Source: Kaistella palustris DSM 21579 (lineage in GTDB: Bacteria > Bacteroidota > Bacteroidia > Flavobacteriales > Weeksellaceae). Taken from it: a stretch of 64,000 nucleotides of DNA. Location: assembly GCF_000422265.1 (NCBI RefSeq), contig NZ_AULL01000013.1:124001-188000 (forward strand), read 5' to 3'. The stretch's first letter is position 1. Every line of letters begins with the position of its first letter. This document shows positions 36,490 to 44,559 of the stretch, in pieces. The translations under genes and the position numbers were made by a program. The notes beneath the pieces were generated by a model. That model did not search any database. It worked only from the letters and a program-made list of their open reading frames with translations, and had not been told where the DNA came from.

Positions 36490-36792
36490 ATGGCAATAGA
36501 TGATATGGCTAAACAAGCCTCAGCAGGCGGAGAATCCGAAGTAAGATTTTTAACTCCACTTGACATTAATACAAAATCGGAAAAAAAATATGACCGATTC
36601 AAAAAATACGGAATCAAACATGTGGATTACAAAGATCCTAACTTTCTTCTTCAGTTCGTAAACGAGCAGGGTAAAATTTTGCCAAGAAGATATACAGGAA
36701 CCTCTTTAAAATACCAAAGAAAAGTTTCCGCAGCAATCAAGAGAGCAAGACATTTGGCAATGATGCCTTACGTAGCCGACTTATTGAAATAA
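36490..36792 (+). CDS. rpsR: 30S ribosomal protein S18
   Basis: 100 residues. The core reads [40 protein letters not shown] and [20 protein letters not shown], all strongly conserved in S18, with an N-terminal extension of some 30 residues typical of Bacteroidota. Located 26 bp past rpsF, as expected for partner proteins. Confidence 0.97.
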   Translation: MAIDDMAKQASAGGESEVRFLTPLDINTKSEKKYDRFKKYGIKHVDYKDPNFLLQFVNEQGKILPRRYTGTSLKYQRKVSAAIKRARHLAMMPYVADLLK

Positions 36793-36803
36793 AAATTGCA
36801 ATT

Positions 36804-36830
36804 AGCCTAAACATCTGTTTTAGGCTTTTG
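36804..36830 (+). terminator. Hairpin between rpsR and rplI
   Basis: Stem AGCCTAAA/TTTAGGCT with a 7-nt loop and a following TTTTG. Too few T for strong termination, so it may partially terminate or be a processing site between rpsR and rplI; the next gene follows 89 nt later. Confidence 0.6.
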
Positions 36831-36919
36831 TTGCTGAATTCATATTAAAAATTCTAACGCAGCGCTGAGAAAGCTAAAATTATAAAACGGCACTCAGAAC
36901 TCATAAACGGACAACAACA

Positions 36920-37438
36920 ATGGAAATTATCTTAAAAAAAGACGTAGAAAACTTAGGACTTGAATTCGATACGATCGATGTGAAGCCGGGTTACGCAAGA
37001 AACTATTTATTACCACAAGGTTTGGCACTTCTTGCAACTCCAAAAAACAAAGCAGCTCTGGAAGCTACTCTGGAAGAGAGAAAAGAAGTTGAAGCTCAAC
37101 TGATCGCTGACGCAAACAAAATTGTAGAACAGTTGAAAAACACCAAAGTAACCATCGCTACCAAAGTGGGTTCAGGTGACAAACTTTTCGGTTCTATCAA
37201 TAACGCTAACCTTTCAGAAGAACTTTCGAAAGCTGGTGTTCAGGTTGATAAAAAATATATCAAGATTCCTGGAAACACAGTGAAGAGAACCGGTAAAGTA
37301 ACTGCAAACATCAGACTACACAGAAATGTGGAACATGAATTCGAATTCGAGATCATTTCTGATGCGCCGGTAGAAGTAGCGCCAAAAGCCGCTCCTGCTC
37401 CTAAAAAAGTTGAAGAAACACCTGCTGAAGAAGCGTAA
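36920..37438 (+). CDS. rplI: 50S ribosomal protein L9
   Basis: 172 residues. N-terminal MEIILKKDVENLGLEFDTID and the conserved loop VKPGYARNYLLPQGLALLAT, then a long central helix and the C-terminal domain TGKVTANIRLHRNVEHEFEF. The last 25 residues (APVEVAPKAAPAPKKVEETP and on) are an Ala/Pro/Glu-rich tail, probably disordered. Followed by a strong terminator hairpin. Confidence 0.97.
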   Translation: MEIILKKDVENLGLEFDTIDVKPGYARNYLLPQGLALLATPKNKAALEATLEERKEVEAQLIADANKIVEQLKNTKVTIATKVGSGDKLFGSINNANLSEELSKAGVQVDKKYIKIPGNTVKRTGKVTANIRLHRNVEHEFEFEIISDAPVEVAPKAAPAPKKVEETPAEEA

Positions 37439-37458
37439 GATGTTTTAGAAGTTATAAG

Positions 37459-37499
37459 ATCCGGTCTCGTTTGCATGCAAATGGGACCGGATTTTTTTT
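37459..37499 (+). terminator. Strong terminator of the rplI cluster
   Basis: Stem ATCCGGTC/GACCGGAT enclosing a second inner hairpin (GTTTGCATGCAAAT), then eight T. One of the strongest terminators in the window. Confidence 0.92.
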
Positions 37500-37543
37500 G
37501 TTAAAAATCTCACCTCTCAATTAAATTTTAATTATTAAAGTAA

Positions 37544-37551
37544 TAATTTTG
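37544..37551 (+). promoter_or_regulatory. -7 element of the ClC transporter gene
   Basis: TAATTTTG, only 4 nt before the ATG at 37556, implying a near-leaderless mRNA. Confidence 0.45.
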
Positions 37552-37555
37552 GCTT

Positions 37556-38944
37556 ATGCTAAAAATCTTTGTTTATGTGCGTAACAGCATAAAACATGCA
37601 TTTGACAATTTACACAACGAAAGACTGAAGTATAACCTGCTGCAGGCGGTTCCGTTCTGGATAGGCTCCCTGATCACAGGAATTTTCGCAGTTCTCTACG
37701 CCAAAGCATTCGTTTGGGGCGAAAAACTCATGAATCTTATCTTCGACTGGCATGCATGGATGATCTTCATAATTGCACCGGTAGGATTTGTATTATCGTG
37801 GTGGCTGGTAAAAGAATTTGCGCCTTACGCCAAGGGCAGCGGAATTCCCCAGGTAATGGCCGCCGTAGAACTGGCCAATCCGAAAGAGCATAAAAAAATC
37901 CGTCATCTCCTCAGTTTAAAAGTAATTGTTTTTAAAGTCCTTTCGAGTCTCGCACTTATTTTGGGCGGCGGTGCAATTGGACGCGAGGGACCTACGATTC
38001 AGATCGCCGGCTCAGTTTTCCGGAAAGTCAATGAATATTTACCGGACTGGTGGCCGAAGATATCCAAGAAAAATATGATCCTTACCGGCGCCGCGGCAGG
38101 TCTTTCTGCTGCCTTCAACACGCCATTGGGCGGAATTGTATTTGCGGTGGAGGAACTTTCGAAAACGCATATCAACTATTTTAAAACAGCGCTTTTTACG
38201 GCCGTGATCATTGCAGGTCTTACCGCGCAGACTCTTGCTGGTTCTTACCTTTACCTCGGTTATCCGAAAACTTCAGATGTGACTTTAAGTGTAATGTTCC
38301 CGGTGATTCTGGTCGCAGGAATTGCAGGTATTTTAGCCAGTCAGCTTTCGGTTCTTATGCTAAAGATCAGCGCATGGAATAAATCATTAAAAACAGACAG
38401 AGAAAAAATTATATTCCTGGTTTGCTGCGCCTTACTTCTCGCTTCACTGGCTTATTTTGTAAACCGCGAGATCTTAGGGTCCGGGAAAATAATTATGGAG
38501 CGCACGCTTTTTACCGAAGACAAGCATGAAGACTGGTATATGCCGTTCTTCCGGATGATTGGACCGGCACTGTCCTTCACTTCAGGTGGTGCGGGCGGGA
38601 TTTTTGCACCGGCGCTGTCAGCAGGTGCCTCGGTTGGTTCTGTAGTTTCGGGACTTATACATCTAACACCACACGAATCCAACGTTGTAATTCTGGCGGG
38701 AATGGTAGCATTTCTTACCGGAATCACGCGTGCTCCCTTTACCTCCGCCATTATCGTTTTGGAGATGACCGACAGACACTCGCTTATTTTCCATTTAATG
38801 CTTGCAGGCATGGTTTCTTCTTTAATTTCGTTAATGGTGAGCAAACACTCACTCTATGATTATCTGAAAGAGTCCTATCTTGAAGAACTTCGTGCCGAGC
38901 AAAAACTTATTGAAAATAAAACACAAAAAAACCCGCAGATTTAA
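37556..38944 (+). CDS. ClC-family chloride channel/transporter
   Basis: Voltage-gated-type anion transport protein. Chloride-binding motifs: GSGIPQ at about residues 94-99 (KGSGIPQVMAAVELA), the gating GREGPTIQIAG (gating Glu about residue 144) and GGIFAPALSAGASVGS further on. FNTPLGGIVFAVEELSKTHI is another signature. 462 residues with about ten membrane helices and no C-terminal CBS domain. The intact gating Glu is present in both channels and exchangers, so I cannot say which it is. Confidence 0.9.
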   Translation: MLKIFVYVRNSIKHAFDNLHNERLKYNLLQAVPFWIGSLITGIFAVLYAKAFVWGEKLMNLIFDWHAWMIFIIAPVGFVLSWWLVKEFAPYAKGSGIPQVMAAVELANPKEHKKIRHLLSLKVIVFKVLSSLALILGGGAIGREGPTIQIAGSVFRKVNEYLPDWWPKISKKNMILTGAAAGLSAAFNTPLGGIVFAVEELSKTHINYFKTALFTAVIIAGLTAQTLAGSYLYLGYPKTSDVTLSVMFPVILVAGIAGILASQLSVLMLKISAWNKSLKTDREKIIFLVCCALLLASLAYFVNREILGSGKIIMERTLFTEDKHEDWYMPFFRMIGPALSFTSGGAGGIFAPALSAGASVGSVVSGLIHLTPHESNVVILAGMVAFLTGITRAPFTSAIIVLEMTDRHSLIFHLMLAGMVSSLISLMVSKHSLYDYLKESYLEELRAEQKLIENKTQKNPQI

Positions 38945-38956
38945 TTTGCGGGTTTT
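38927..38956. terminator. Bidirectional terminator between convergent clc and the glutamate-synthase-like gene
   Basis: Stem AAACCCGCA/TGCGGGTTT, A-rich on the left and T-rich on the right, so it would end transcription from either side. It overlaps the last codons of the ClC gene. Confidence 0.8.
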
Positions 38957-38964
38957 GTTTTCTG

Positions 38965-40485
38965 TTAATAGGTTGTTTTAAACTCTTTTGGATTTCCCAA
39001 GATATCAGGGAAGTACAGGTCGGAAAGATGTTCAAATTCGTCACCGCGCATAAACATACTGGCATCAACTTCTTCGTAGGAATTGCGCCCTGCCGCTGCG
39101 ATGAGCTCGTTGCAGGTATGCAAAGTATTTTTGTGGAAGTGGTATACACGTTCACTTTTATCGGTAACATCCAGTCCTTTGATGAGCATTTTATCCTGTG
39201 TCGCCACGCCGGTCGGACAGTTATTCGTGTTACAGCGTAAAGCCTGAATACAGCCCAGCGCAAACATAAATCCACGCGCATTGTTACACATATCTGCACC
39301 CATTGCCACTGCCCGCAAAATATCCAGTGAAGTAAGAACCTTACCACTTGCGATAATGCGCACTTTGTCCCGGAGGCTGTATAAGTTCAGCGTTCTGTTT
39401 ACAAAGATCAGCGCGGGTTCAAGCGGCATTCCCACACCATCTGAAAATTCCGGCGGAGCTGCACCTGTTCCACCTTCAGCACCATCTATGGTAATAAAAT
39501 CGGGATAGATTTTTAATACGTTCATCTGTACACAGATATCTTCAAATTCCCGGGTGTCACCGATACAAAGTTTAAAACCAACCGGCTTTCCGCCAGAAAG
39601 TTCACGCAGCTGCTGAACGAATCTAAGCAAACCTGCTGCATCTGAAAATGCGGAATGCGATGGTGGCGAAATAATTGTCACACCAGGCTGTACGTGGCGG
39701 ATCGCGGCGATCTCAACCGTATTTTTCGATCCCGGCAAAACACCGCCGTGGCCAGGTTTGGCACCTTGAGAAATCTTGATCTCTATCAGTTTTACATTAG
39801 GAAGCGATGCATTTTTTGCAAATATCTCTGGCGAGAATCTGCCTTCCTCGTCGCGGCAGCCGAAATATCCTGTTCCGATTTGCCAACATAGATCACCACC
39901 TTCCATATGATAAGGAGAGATTCCTCCTTCGCCGGTATTGTGGAAGAAATTTCCTTTTTTCGCACCTCTGTTCAGCGACATCTGCGCGCGGTCACTCAGC
40001 GAACCGAAACTCATTGCAGAAATATTAAAAAGTGAGGCGCTGTATTTCTGTGTACATGCATCGCCACCAACCAAAACACGTGGCAAATCTTCTTTGGGCG
40101 ACTGTGCATAGATGGAATGCTTAATACCCTCATACTTACGCTGGTTCACCTCGAGCTGTGTACCGAATGGCACAGTGTCGCTCAAATTTTTTGCACGGCG
40201 GTAAACCGCAGAACGCTGGTTTCTGGGAAACGGCTTCCCGTCGGTTTCCCGCTCGATGAAATACTGCTGCATTTCCGGCGAAATGCTCTCAAAAAAATAT
40301 CTGAAATAGCCGATAACAGGGAAATTCCGAAGAATCGCATGCTTGGTCTGGAAGCAGTTGTAAATCCCCACACCATAAATTACTGTAAGAAGGATCGGGA
40401 TCCAATAGTAGGTTTTCAGAAGCAGAGAAACTGCCCAAATGATGACTACGAATATAATTCCCCATCGCAAGAATTTATCTCTCAT
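38965..40485 (-). CDS. Membrane-anchored FMN-binding glutamate-synthase-domain protein
   Basis: 506 residues. Two N-terminal hydrophobic segments (about 8-24 and 28-43) anchor it; the rest is the FMN-binding glutamate synthase large-subunit fold: ISAMSFGSLSDRAQMSLNRG, NTGEGGISPYH, ISQGAKPGHGGVLPGSK, DFITIDGAEGGTGAAPPEF and GRG-type ends. The motif CIQALRCNTNNC (Cys 412, 418, 423) keeps the C-x5-C-x4-C spacing of the [3Fe-4S] cluster of GltB. It lacks the glutaminase and the second-subunit domains, so the electron donor and reaction are unknown; the family of short GltB-like proteins is wide in bacteria. Confidence 0.85.
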   Translation of the reverse strand: MRDKFLRWGIIFVVIIWAVSLLLKTYYWIPILLTVIYGVGIYNCFQTKHAILRNFPVIGYFRYFFESISPEMQQYFIERETDGKPFPRNQRSAVYRRAKNLSDTVPFGTQLEVNQRKYEGIKHSIYAQSPKEDLPRVLVGGDACTQKYSASLFNISAMSFGSLSDRAQMSLNRGAKKGNFFHNTGEGGISPYHMEGGDLCWQIGTGYFGCRDEEGRFSPEIFAKNASLPNVKLIEIKISQGAKPGHGGVLPGSKNTVEIAAIRHVQPGVTIISPPSHSAFSDAAGLLRFVQQLRELSGGKPVGFKLCIGDTREFEDICVQMNVLKIYPDFITIDGAEGGTGAAPPEFSDGVGMPLEPALIFVNRTLNLYSLRDKVRIIASGKVLTSLDILRAVAMGADMCNNARGFMFALGCIQALRCNTNNCPTGVATQDKMLIKGLDVTDKSERVYHFHKNTLHTCNELIAAAGRNSYEEVDASMFMRGDEFEHLSDLYFPDILGNPKEFKTTY

Positions 40486-40706
40486 TTCTAAATTTTATAG
40501 ATTTTTTCAAAGATAAAAATAATAAACCAACAAAAAAAAACCCTTTTACAAACTGCGTTTTTTATGGCCGGTACCGAAGTATATTCAGCTCTCAAAACTT
40601 TTGAAAATGCCGCAAACAACGCTTTAAAAGGGGCACTAATACGTCATAGAATTTTCTGGCGTAATATTTGGAAAGTCCAAGGTTCACAATAAACATTTAC
40701 CGTATT

Positions 40707-41390
40707 ATGAGAACAAATACTTACGTAGCCGCAGCAATGGCGGTAGCAACCATAGGAACTACCGCGCAGTCGTGCATGGCATTGGCCACAACAGGTGTCG
40801 GTTTAGCAGTTTTAAAGCAAATTCTTTTGGGCGGAATTACAAAAGGCCTGAATATTTTTGCGGACAAGAACAGTTTTCTGGCCAATCAGCTGATCGATGC
40901 CGCACTGCCACAACAGCTCCGCGAAATCAATTCTACTCTGCAAAAGGTTGGCCTTTCAAATCTAGTTCAGAAAGAAAAGGAATACATCGCTCAGGCGGCT
41001 GCTTTCACTGTGGATACTTCCAGACCTATTCTGGTAAACGCCGTTAACAGTCTTACGGTTGAAGATGCGGCCCGTATCGTACAGGGCGGAACCGGTGCAG
41101 CAACACAAATCCTAAAGGAAAGAACTTCTGAACAGCTCATGGCCGCAATCGCACCAAAAGTTGATGCGAAACTGAACGAGTTCGGACTTGTGCAGTCACT
41201 GAACAGCGCCATGGGCAGTACAAATATTCTGGGAAGCATTTTTGGCTCCCAGGGAACATCAAACTCCATAACCAGTGGTATCAGTAGGTTTGCCTCGCAA
41301 CAGATGGTGAATGGTTTGTTCAACATCATAGAAAATCACGAGCAGCAAAACTCTTCCGCCATACTCAGTTCGCTGCAGGGCATTAAATAA
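40707..41390 (+). CDS. DUF4197-family lipoprotein
   Basis: 227 residues. Signal-like start MRTNTYVAAAMAVATIGTTA followed by QSCMA, a lipobox-like Cys about residue 23. The mature protein is the DUF4197 pattern: GGITKGLNIFADKNSFLANQ, ALPQQLREINSTLQKVGLSN, LTVEDAARIVQGGTGAATQI and LKERTSEQLMAAIAPKVDAK, ending in a Ser-rich tail. Function unknown. Upstream TTG (40668) in frame is not needed. No partner gene; terminator follows. Confidence 0.8.
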   Translation: MRTNTYVAAAMAVATIGTTAQSCMALATTGVGLAVLKQILLGGITKGLNIFADKNSFLANQLIDAALPQQLREINSTLQKVGLSNLVQKEKEYIAQAAAFTVDTSRPILVNAVNSLTVEDAARIVQGGTGAATQILKERTSEQLMAAIAPKVDAKLNEFGLVQSLNSAMGSTNILGSIFGSQGTSNSITSGISRFASQQMVNGLFNIIENHEQQNSSAILSSLQGIK

Positions 41391-41414
41391 TCTGTCAGAA
41401 ATTAACTAAATTTG

Positions 41415-41440
41415 AATTCCGATACGTCGGAATTTTTTTT
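41415..41440 (+). terminator. Terminator of the DUF4197 gene
   Basis: Perfect 8-bp stem AATTCCGA/TCGGAATT with a TACG loop, then eight T counting the last two of the stem. Confidence 0.9.
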
Positions 41441-41458
41441 AACCTAAAAATATAAGAC

Positions 41459-41767
41459 ATGCTCAACATAATAGGTCATGAAAACGAGAAAACTCCGGAG
41501 GAGTTCTACGCTTCACTGAAAGAAAAGCTCGAGGCCACACACGATTTTCCTGAAGATTATCTTTACAAATTCATAATTACGAACGAGGAATCCAAACACA
41601 CTGAGATTTACCGCGTGTTCGACAATATTAAATTTACGCTTACTACGCGCGACAGCAAGAACGGCAAGTACACTTCCATCAACATCAACGCGTTTGTGAT
41701 GGATGCTGATCAGGTCATTCAAATCTACAAGGAAGTTGGCAAAATTTCCGGCGTTATCATGCTTTAA
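41459..41767 (+). CDS. DUF493-family protein
   Basis: 102 residues. The conserved pattern of this small cytoplasmic family (YbeD-like) is present: FPEDYLYKFIITNEESKHTE, VFDNIKFTLTTRDSKNGKYT, SININAFVMDADQVIQIYKE and the final Val-Ile-Met-Leu. A ferredoxin-like fold is expected from E. coli YbeD. Function unknown. Starts 68 bp past the DUF4197 stop and ends 6 bp before the epimerase gene, so the two probably share a transcript. Confidence 0.85.
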   Translation: MLNIIGHENEKTPEEFYASLKEKLEATHDFPEDYLYKFIITNEESKHTEIYRVFDNIKFTLTTRDSKNGKYTSININAFVMDADQVIQIYKEVGKISGVIML

Positions 41768-41773
41768 CATTTA

Positions 41774-42667
41774 ATGAATATTCTGATAACCGGAGGAACA
41801 GGATTGATTGGAAAAGAACTGGTGAAGAATCTGCGCCTGAGATATCACGACGTAAGAACTTTAACCAGGAAAAAAACAGATTCTCCCAATGAATATTACT
41901 GGAATATTGCAGAAGAATTTATTGATGAAAAAGCGTTTGAAAATCTAGATTCAATAATACATCTTGCAGGTGCCAGCGTAAGTGAAAGATGGAGTGATTC
42001 TTACAAAAAAGAACTCTATTCCAGCCGGATAGACTCTGCGGCACTTTTGTTGAAATACTGCATCCGTAAAAAAATTCGCCTCAAATCATTTATTTCGGCC
42101 TCGGGCATAAATTTTTATGGAACCTTTACTTCGGGGCAAATTTTAGACGAAAACTGCGAAATCTTACACGAAGATTTTCTGGCTGATCTCTCCCAAAAAT
42201 GGGAAGAAGCAGCATACCGATTTTCCCCAATATCCGACCGCGTTGTGTGTCTGCGGACTGCGGTTGTTCTCAGCAATAAAGGGGGTGCATTTCCTATTCT
42301 TCAAAGGATTGCAAACCTCAATCTCAGCTCAGCGCTTGGTTCGGGAAAACAGTGGATGAACTGGATCCATATCGGTGATATGGTCAATATGTATATTTTT
42401 GCGGCGGAAAACCCCAAGATCACAGGTAATTATAATGCCGTTGCGGAGGAAATTCCGACAAATGCAGAATTTATGAGAAAACTTTCAAAGGCTGCGAACA
42501 AAATTTTTCTGCCCATTCCTGTGCCGGCTTTTATAATTAAGATTTTATTTGGAGAAATGAGCGCCATAACGCTGGAGGGAACGCGCGCCTCGAACAAAAA
42601 AATCAGGGCGGCGGGATTTGATTTTAAATACAGAAATATTGAAAAGGCATTTGAAGATTTACTGTAA
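41774..42667 (+). CDS. TIGR01777-family NAD-dependent epimerase (SDR39U1-like)
   Basis: 297 residues. NAD-binding motif MNILITGGTGLIGKELVKNL, then HLAGASVSERWSDSYKKELY, with SRIDSAALL characteristic of this family, FISASGINFYGTFTSG, WEEAAYRFS and MNWIHIGDM, and GTRASNKKIRAAGFDFKY at the end. This family is cytoplasmic and of unknown substrate; in E. coli it is YfcH. Followed by a convergent ArsC-like gene. Confidence 0.9.
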   Translation: MNILITGGTGLIGKELVKNLRLRYHDVRTLTRKKTDSPNEYYWNIAEEFIDEKAFENLDSIIHLAGASVSERWSDSYKKELYSSRIDSAALLLKYCIRKKIRLKSFISASGINFYGTFTSGQILDENCEILHEDFLADLSQKWEEAAYRFSPISDRVVCLRTAVVLSNKGGAFPILQRIANLNLSSALGSGKQWMNWIHIGDMVNMYIFAAENPKITGNYNAVAEEIPTNAEFMRKLSKAANKIFLPIPVPAFIIKILFGEMSAITLEGTRASNKKIRAAGFDFKYRNIEKAFEDLL

Positions 42668-42674
42668 AACAGTT

Positions 42675-43019
42675 TTATTCCATAAAGAATTTTACGTTTT
42701 CCAGCGGTCTTCCAATGAGTGCTACTTCTTCTTTAATGAGAATCGGTCTTTCGATAAGGGAGGGATTTTCCAAAAGGATTTGGATCCACTCATCTTCGCT
42801 TAAGTTTTTATCTGCATATTTCTGCTTATAAAGCTGCTCATTTTTCCGGCAGATTTCAAAGGCAGATTTCTGCAGTTTTTTCAGTACAGTGCGCAATTCC
42901 ATTTCGGTGAGGGGATTTGCGATGAAGTCGATGATTTCGAAAGGCACATTATTCTCATCAAGATATTCCAATATTGCTCTGGATTTGGAACAGGAATTAT
43001 TATAAAGAACTTTTAGCAT
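42675..43019 (-). CDS. ArsC-family (arsenate reductase/Spx-like) protein
   Basis: 114 residues with thioredoxin-like fold. MLKVLYNNSCSKSRAILEYL has the catalytic Cys about residue 10 and C-x3-R. Further: VPFEIIDFIANPLTEMELRT, WIQILLENPSLIERPILIKE and ALIGRPLENVK, with the conserved Arg residues of ArsC (ERP and GRP). This looks like a glutaredoxin-type arsenate reductase, but arsR/arsB genes are absent, so a redox role unrelated to arsenic is possible. Confidence 0.82.
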   Translation of the reverse strand: MLKVLYNNSCSKSRAILEYLDENNVPFEIIDFIANPLTEMELRTVLKKLQKSAFEICRKNEQLYKQKYADKNLSEDEWIQILLENPSLIERPILIKEEVALIGRPLENVKFFME

Positions 43020-43085
43020 GATTCAGATTTTAAATATTGCAGGCCCGCAAGAAACGGAGATTAAAGTTACACTTTAATTTTAAAT

Positions 43086-43700
43086 TTAAAATAAACCGTG
43101 AAGTTCCGTTTCAATCCGTTCTAAAACAAAGCCAAAATCCTCAGGTCGGTCTACGAAATCGAGGTCATCAACTTCAATGATCAAAAGCTTTCCTTCGGAA
43201 TATTCCGAGATCCATTTTTCGTATTTCTGATTCAGCTTCGACAGATATTCTATGCTGATGCTCGCTTCATAATCACGGCCTCTTTTGTAAATTTTCTTTA
43301 CAAGATTTGGAACATCCGACTTTAAATAAATAAGCAGATCGGGTGCCGAAACGAAACTTTTCATCAGATTAAAAACCGACGAATAATTATCAAAGTCCCT
43401 GTCGCTCAGCAAAGCCATATCATTTAAATTCTCAGCAAAAATATGGGCATCTTCGTAAATGGTACGGTCCTGAATGATATTGAGTCCACTGTCGCGGATC
43501 TCCTTCACCTGCCGGAAACGGCTGCCCAGAAAATAGATCTGCAACGCAAAACTCCACTTGCTCATGTCACTGTAAAAATCCTCGAGATAGGGATTGTGAT
43601 CTACGTCTTCATATTGCGCTTTCCACCCGTAATGTTTGGAGAGCATAGTAGTTAAAGTGGTTTTACCTGCGCCGATGTTTCCTGTGACAGCAATGTGCAT
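43086..43700 (-). CDS. Deoxynucleoside kinase
   Basis: 204 residues. P-loop MHIAVTGNIGAGKTTLTTML (GNIGAGKT at about residues 7-14), YEDVDHNPYLEDFYSDMSKW (the substrate-binding region after the Glu-x-x-D-like YEDVD) and IQDRTIYEDAHIFAENLNDM (DR-x motif) with LID region YKRGRDYEASISIEYLSKLN. This is the dGK/dAK-like family of salvage kinases. Substrate among dA, dG or dC not resolved. Confidence 0.9.
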   Translation of the reverse strand: MHIAVTGNIGAGKTTLTTMLSKHYGWKAQYEDVDHNPYLEDFYSDMSKWSFALQIYFLGSRFRQVKEIRDSGLNIIQDRTIYEDAHIFAENLNDMALLSDRDFDNYSSVFNLMKSFVSAPDLLIYLKSDVPNLVKKIYKRGRDYEASISIEYLSKLNQKYEKWISEYSEGKLLIIEVDDLDFVDRPEDFGFVLERIETELHGLF

Positions 43701-43779
43701 ATTAATGAGAATTTACGTTAAATAAAAGTGTTTTTCCTGTGCTGCCAGATCTGGAAAAACAGATGTGCAGCGCTACATT

Positions 43780-44553
43780 TCAGAGTTTGTAAAGATAAAG
43801 TTTGTTGCCGCGCACTACAAAGAAGGTCGATGAGTTTTTATCCACAATCCGGGCATTTTCCGAGAAAAAAATCGTCTGCAGCGAATTTGCCTCCAACTTT
43901 TGAACGGAGTTTGTAGTGATGAGCAGAACCGTTTTATTTTCGCGGCGAAACCTTTTTCCATTCTCCACGGGTAAAGTAAGGAGTTTTTCTCCTTTAAGAT
44001 TATAAATACTGAGATTTTTGTCGGTAAGGATGTACAGCGTTTGTTCAAAAACAATAAAGTCCTTTATATTTTCGAAATCAACATCAAACGAGAATGCGTT
44101 CAGGATCTTATCGTCACGGAAATTGTACTGGATCAGCCGCTTTGCACTTTCATCCAAAAGCCAGATCTGCTGCAGATCCTCGGCGTAAGCCATTTTAATG
44201 AACCCAAATTTCTGCCGGAAATTGACAGTTTGAATTTCATTCAGGTTTCGGTCGTAAAATTTCAGTTCCTGCGCGTTTTCAGAAAACGACGGGATATTCA
44301 GGGGATTTTGAACAGATTGAATTTTAAAGGGCAGCGTGAGCATGAGTTTTCCTTTCTGTACACCTGCTGAATCGTATTTCGTAAAACTGAAATCCTTTTT
44401 GCTGTACAGATAAATACTCCCATAATCATCTGCGAAGAGATCCTGTGCATCTTTCAGTTTCAGTGAATCGAACGGTAAATTACGCTGCGCCGAAACCGTG
44501 CAGATAAGTAGCAGAAATGCTGCCGTAATCCAAGATCGTGTCCGGGTTTTTAT
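43780..44553 (-). CDS. Secreted beta-propeller-like protein with no ordinary start codon
   Basis: The frame is open from the in-frame stop of the glutaminyl cyclase gene (44560) with no ATG, GTG or TTG before a signal-peptide-like segment, RSWITAAFLLLICTVSAQ. The best guess is ATA at 44553 (ATA AAA ACC) or ATT at 44559; the first ATG, at 44343, would lose the signal peptide and 70 residues. About 257 residues; the mature part has repeating short beta-strand patterns (IWLLDESAKRLIQYNFRDDK; DFIVFEQTLYILTDKNLSIY), a possible propeller-like fold. Unknown function. Translational coupling to the upstream gene (6 bp away) could allow a rare start; an ATG-to-ATA change is an alternative. Confidence 0.65.
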   Translation of the reverse strand: MKTRTRSWITAAFLLLICTVSAQRNLPFDSLKLKDAQDLFADDYGSIYLYSKKDFSFTKYDSAGVQKGKLMLTLPFKIQSVQNPLNIPSFSENAQELKFYDRNLNEIQTVNFRQKFGFIKMAYAEDLQQIWLLDESAKRLIQYNFRDDKILNAFSFDVDFENIKDFIVFEQTLYILTDKNLSIYNLKGEKLLTLPVENGKRFRRENKTVLLITTNSVQKLEANSLQTIFFSENARIVDKNSSTFFVVRGNKLYLYKL

Positions 44554-44559
44554 GGTAAT

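Noticed and set aside
42675-43019. Arsenic resistance operon
   Set aside because: Only the ArsC-like gene is present; no arsR, arsB or acr3 neighbour, so I call only the family.
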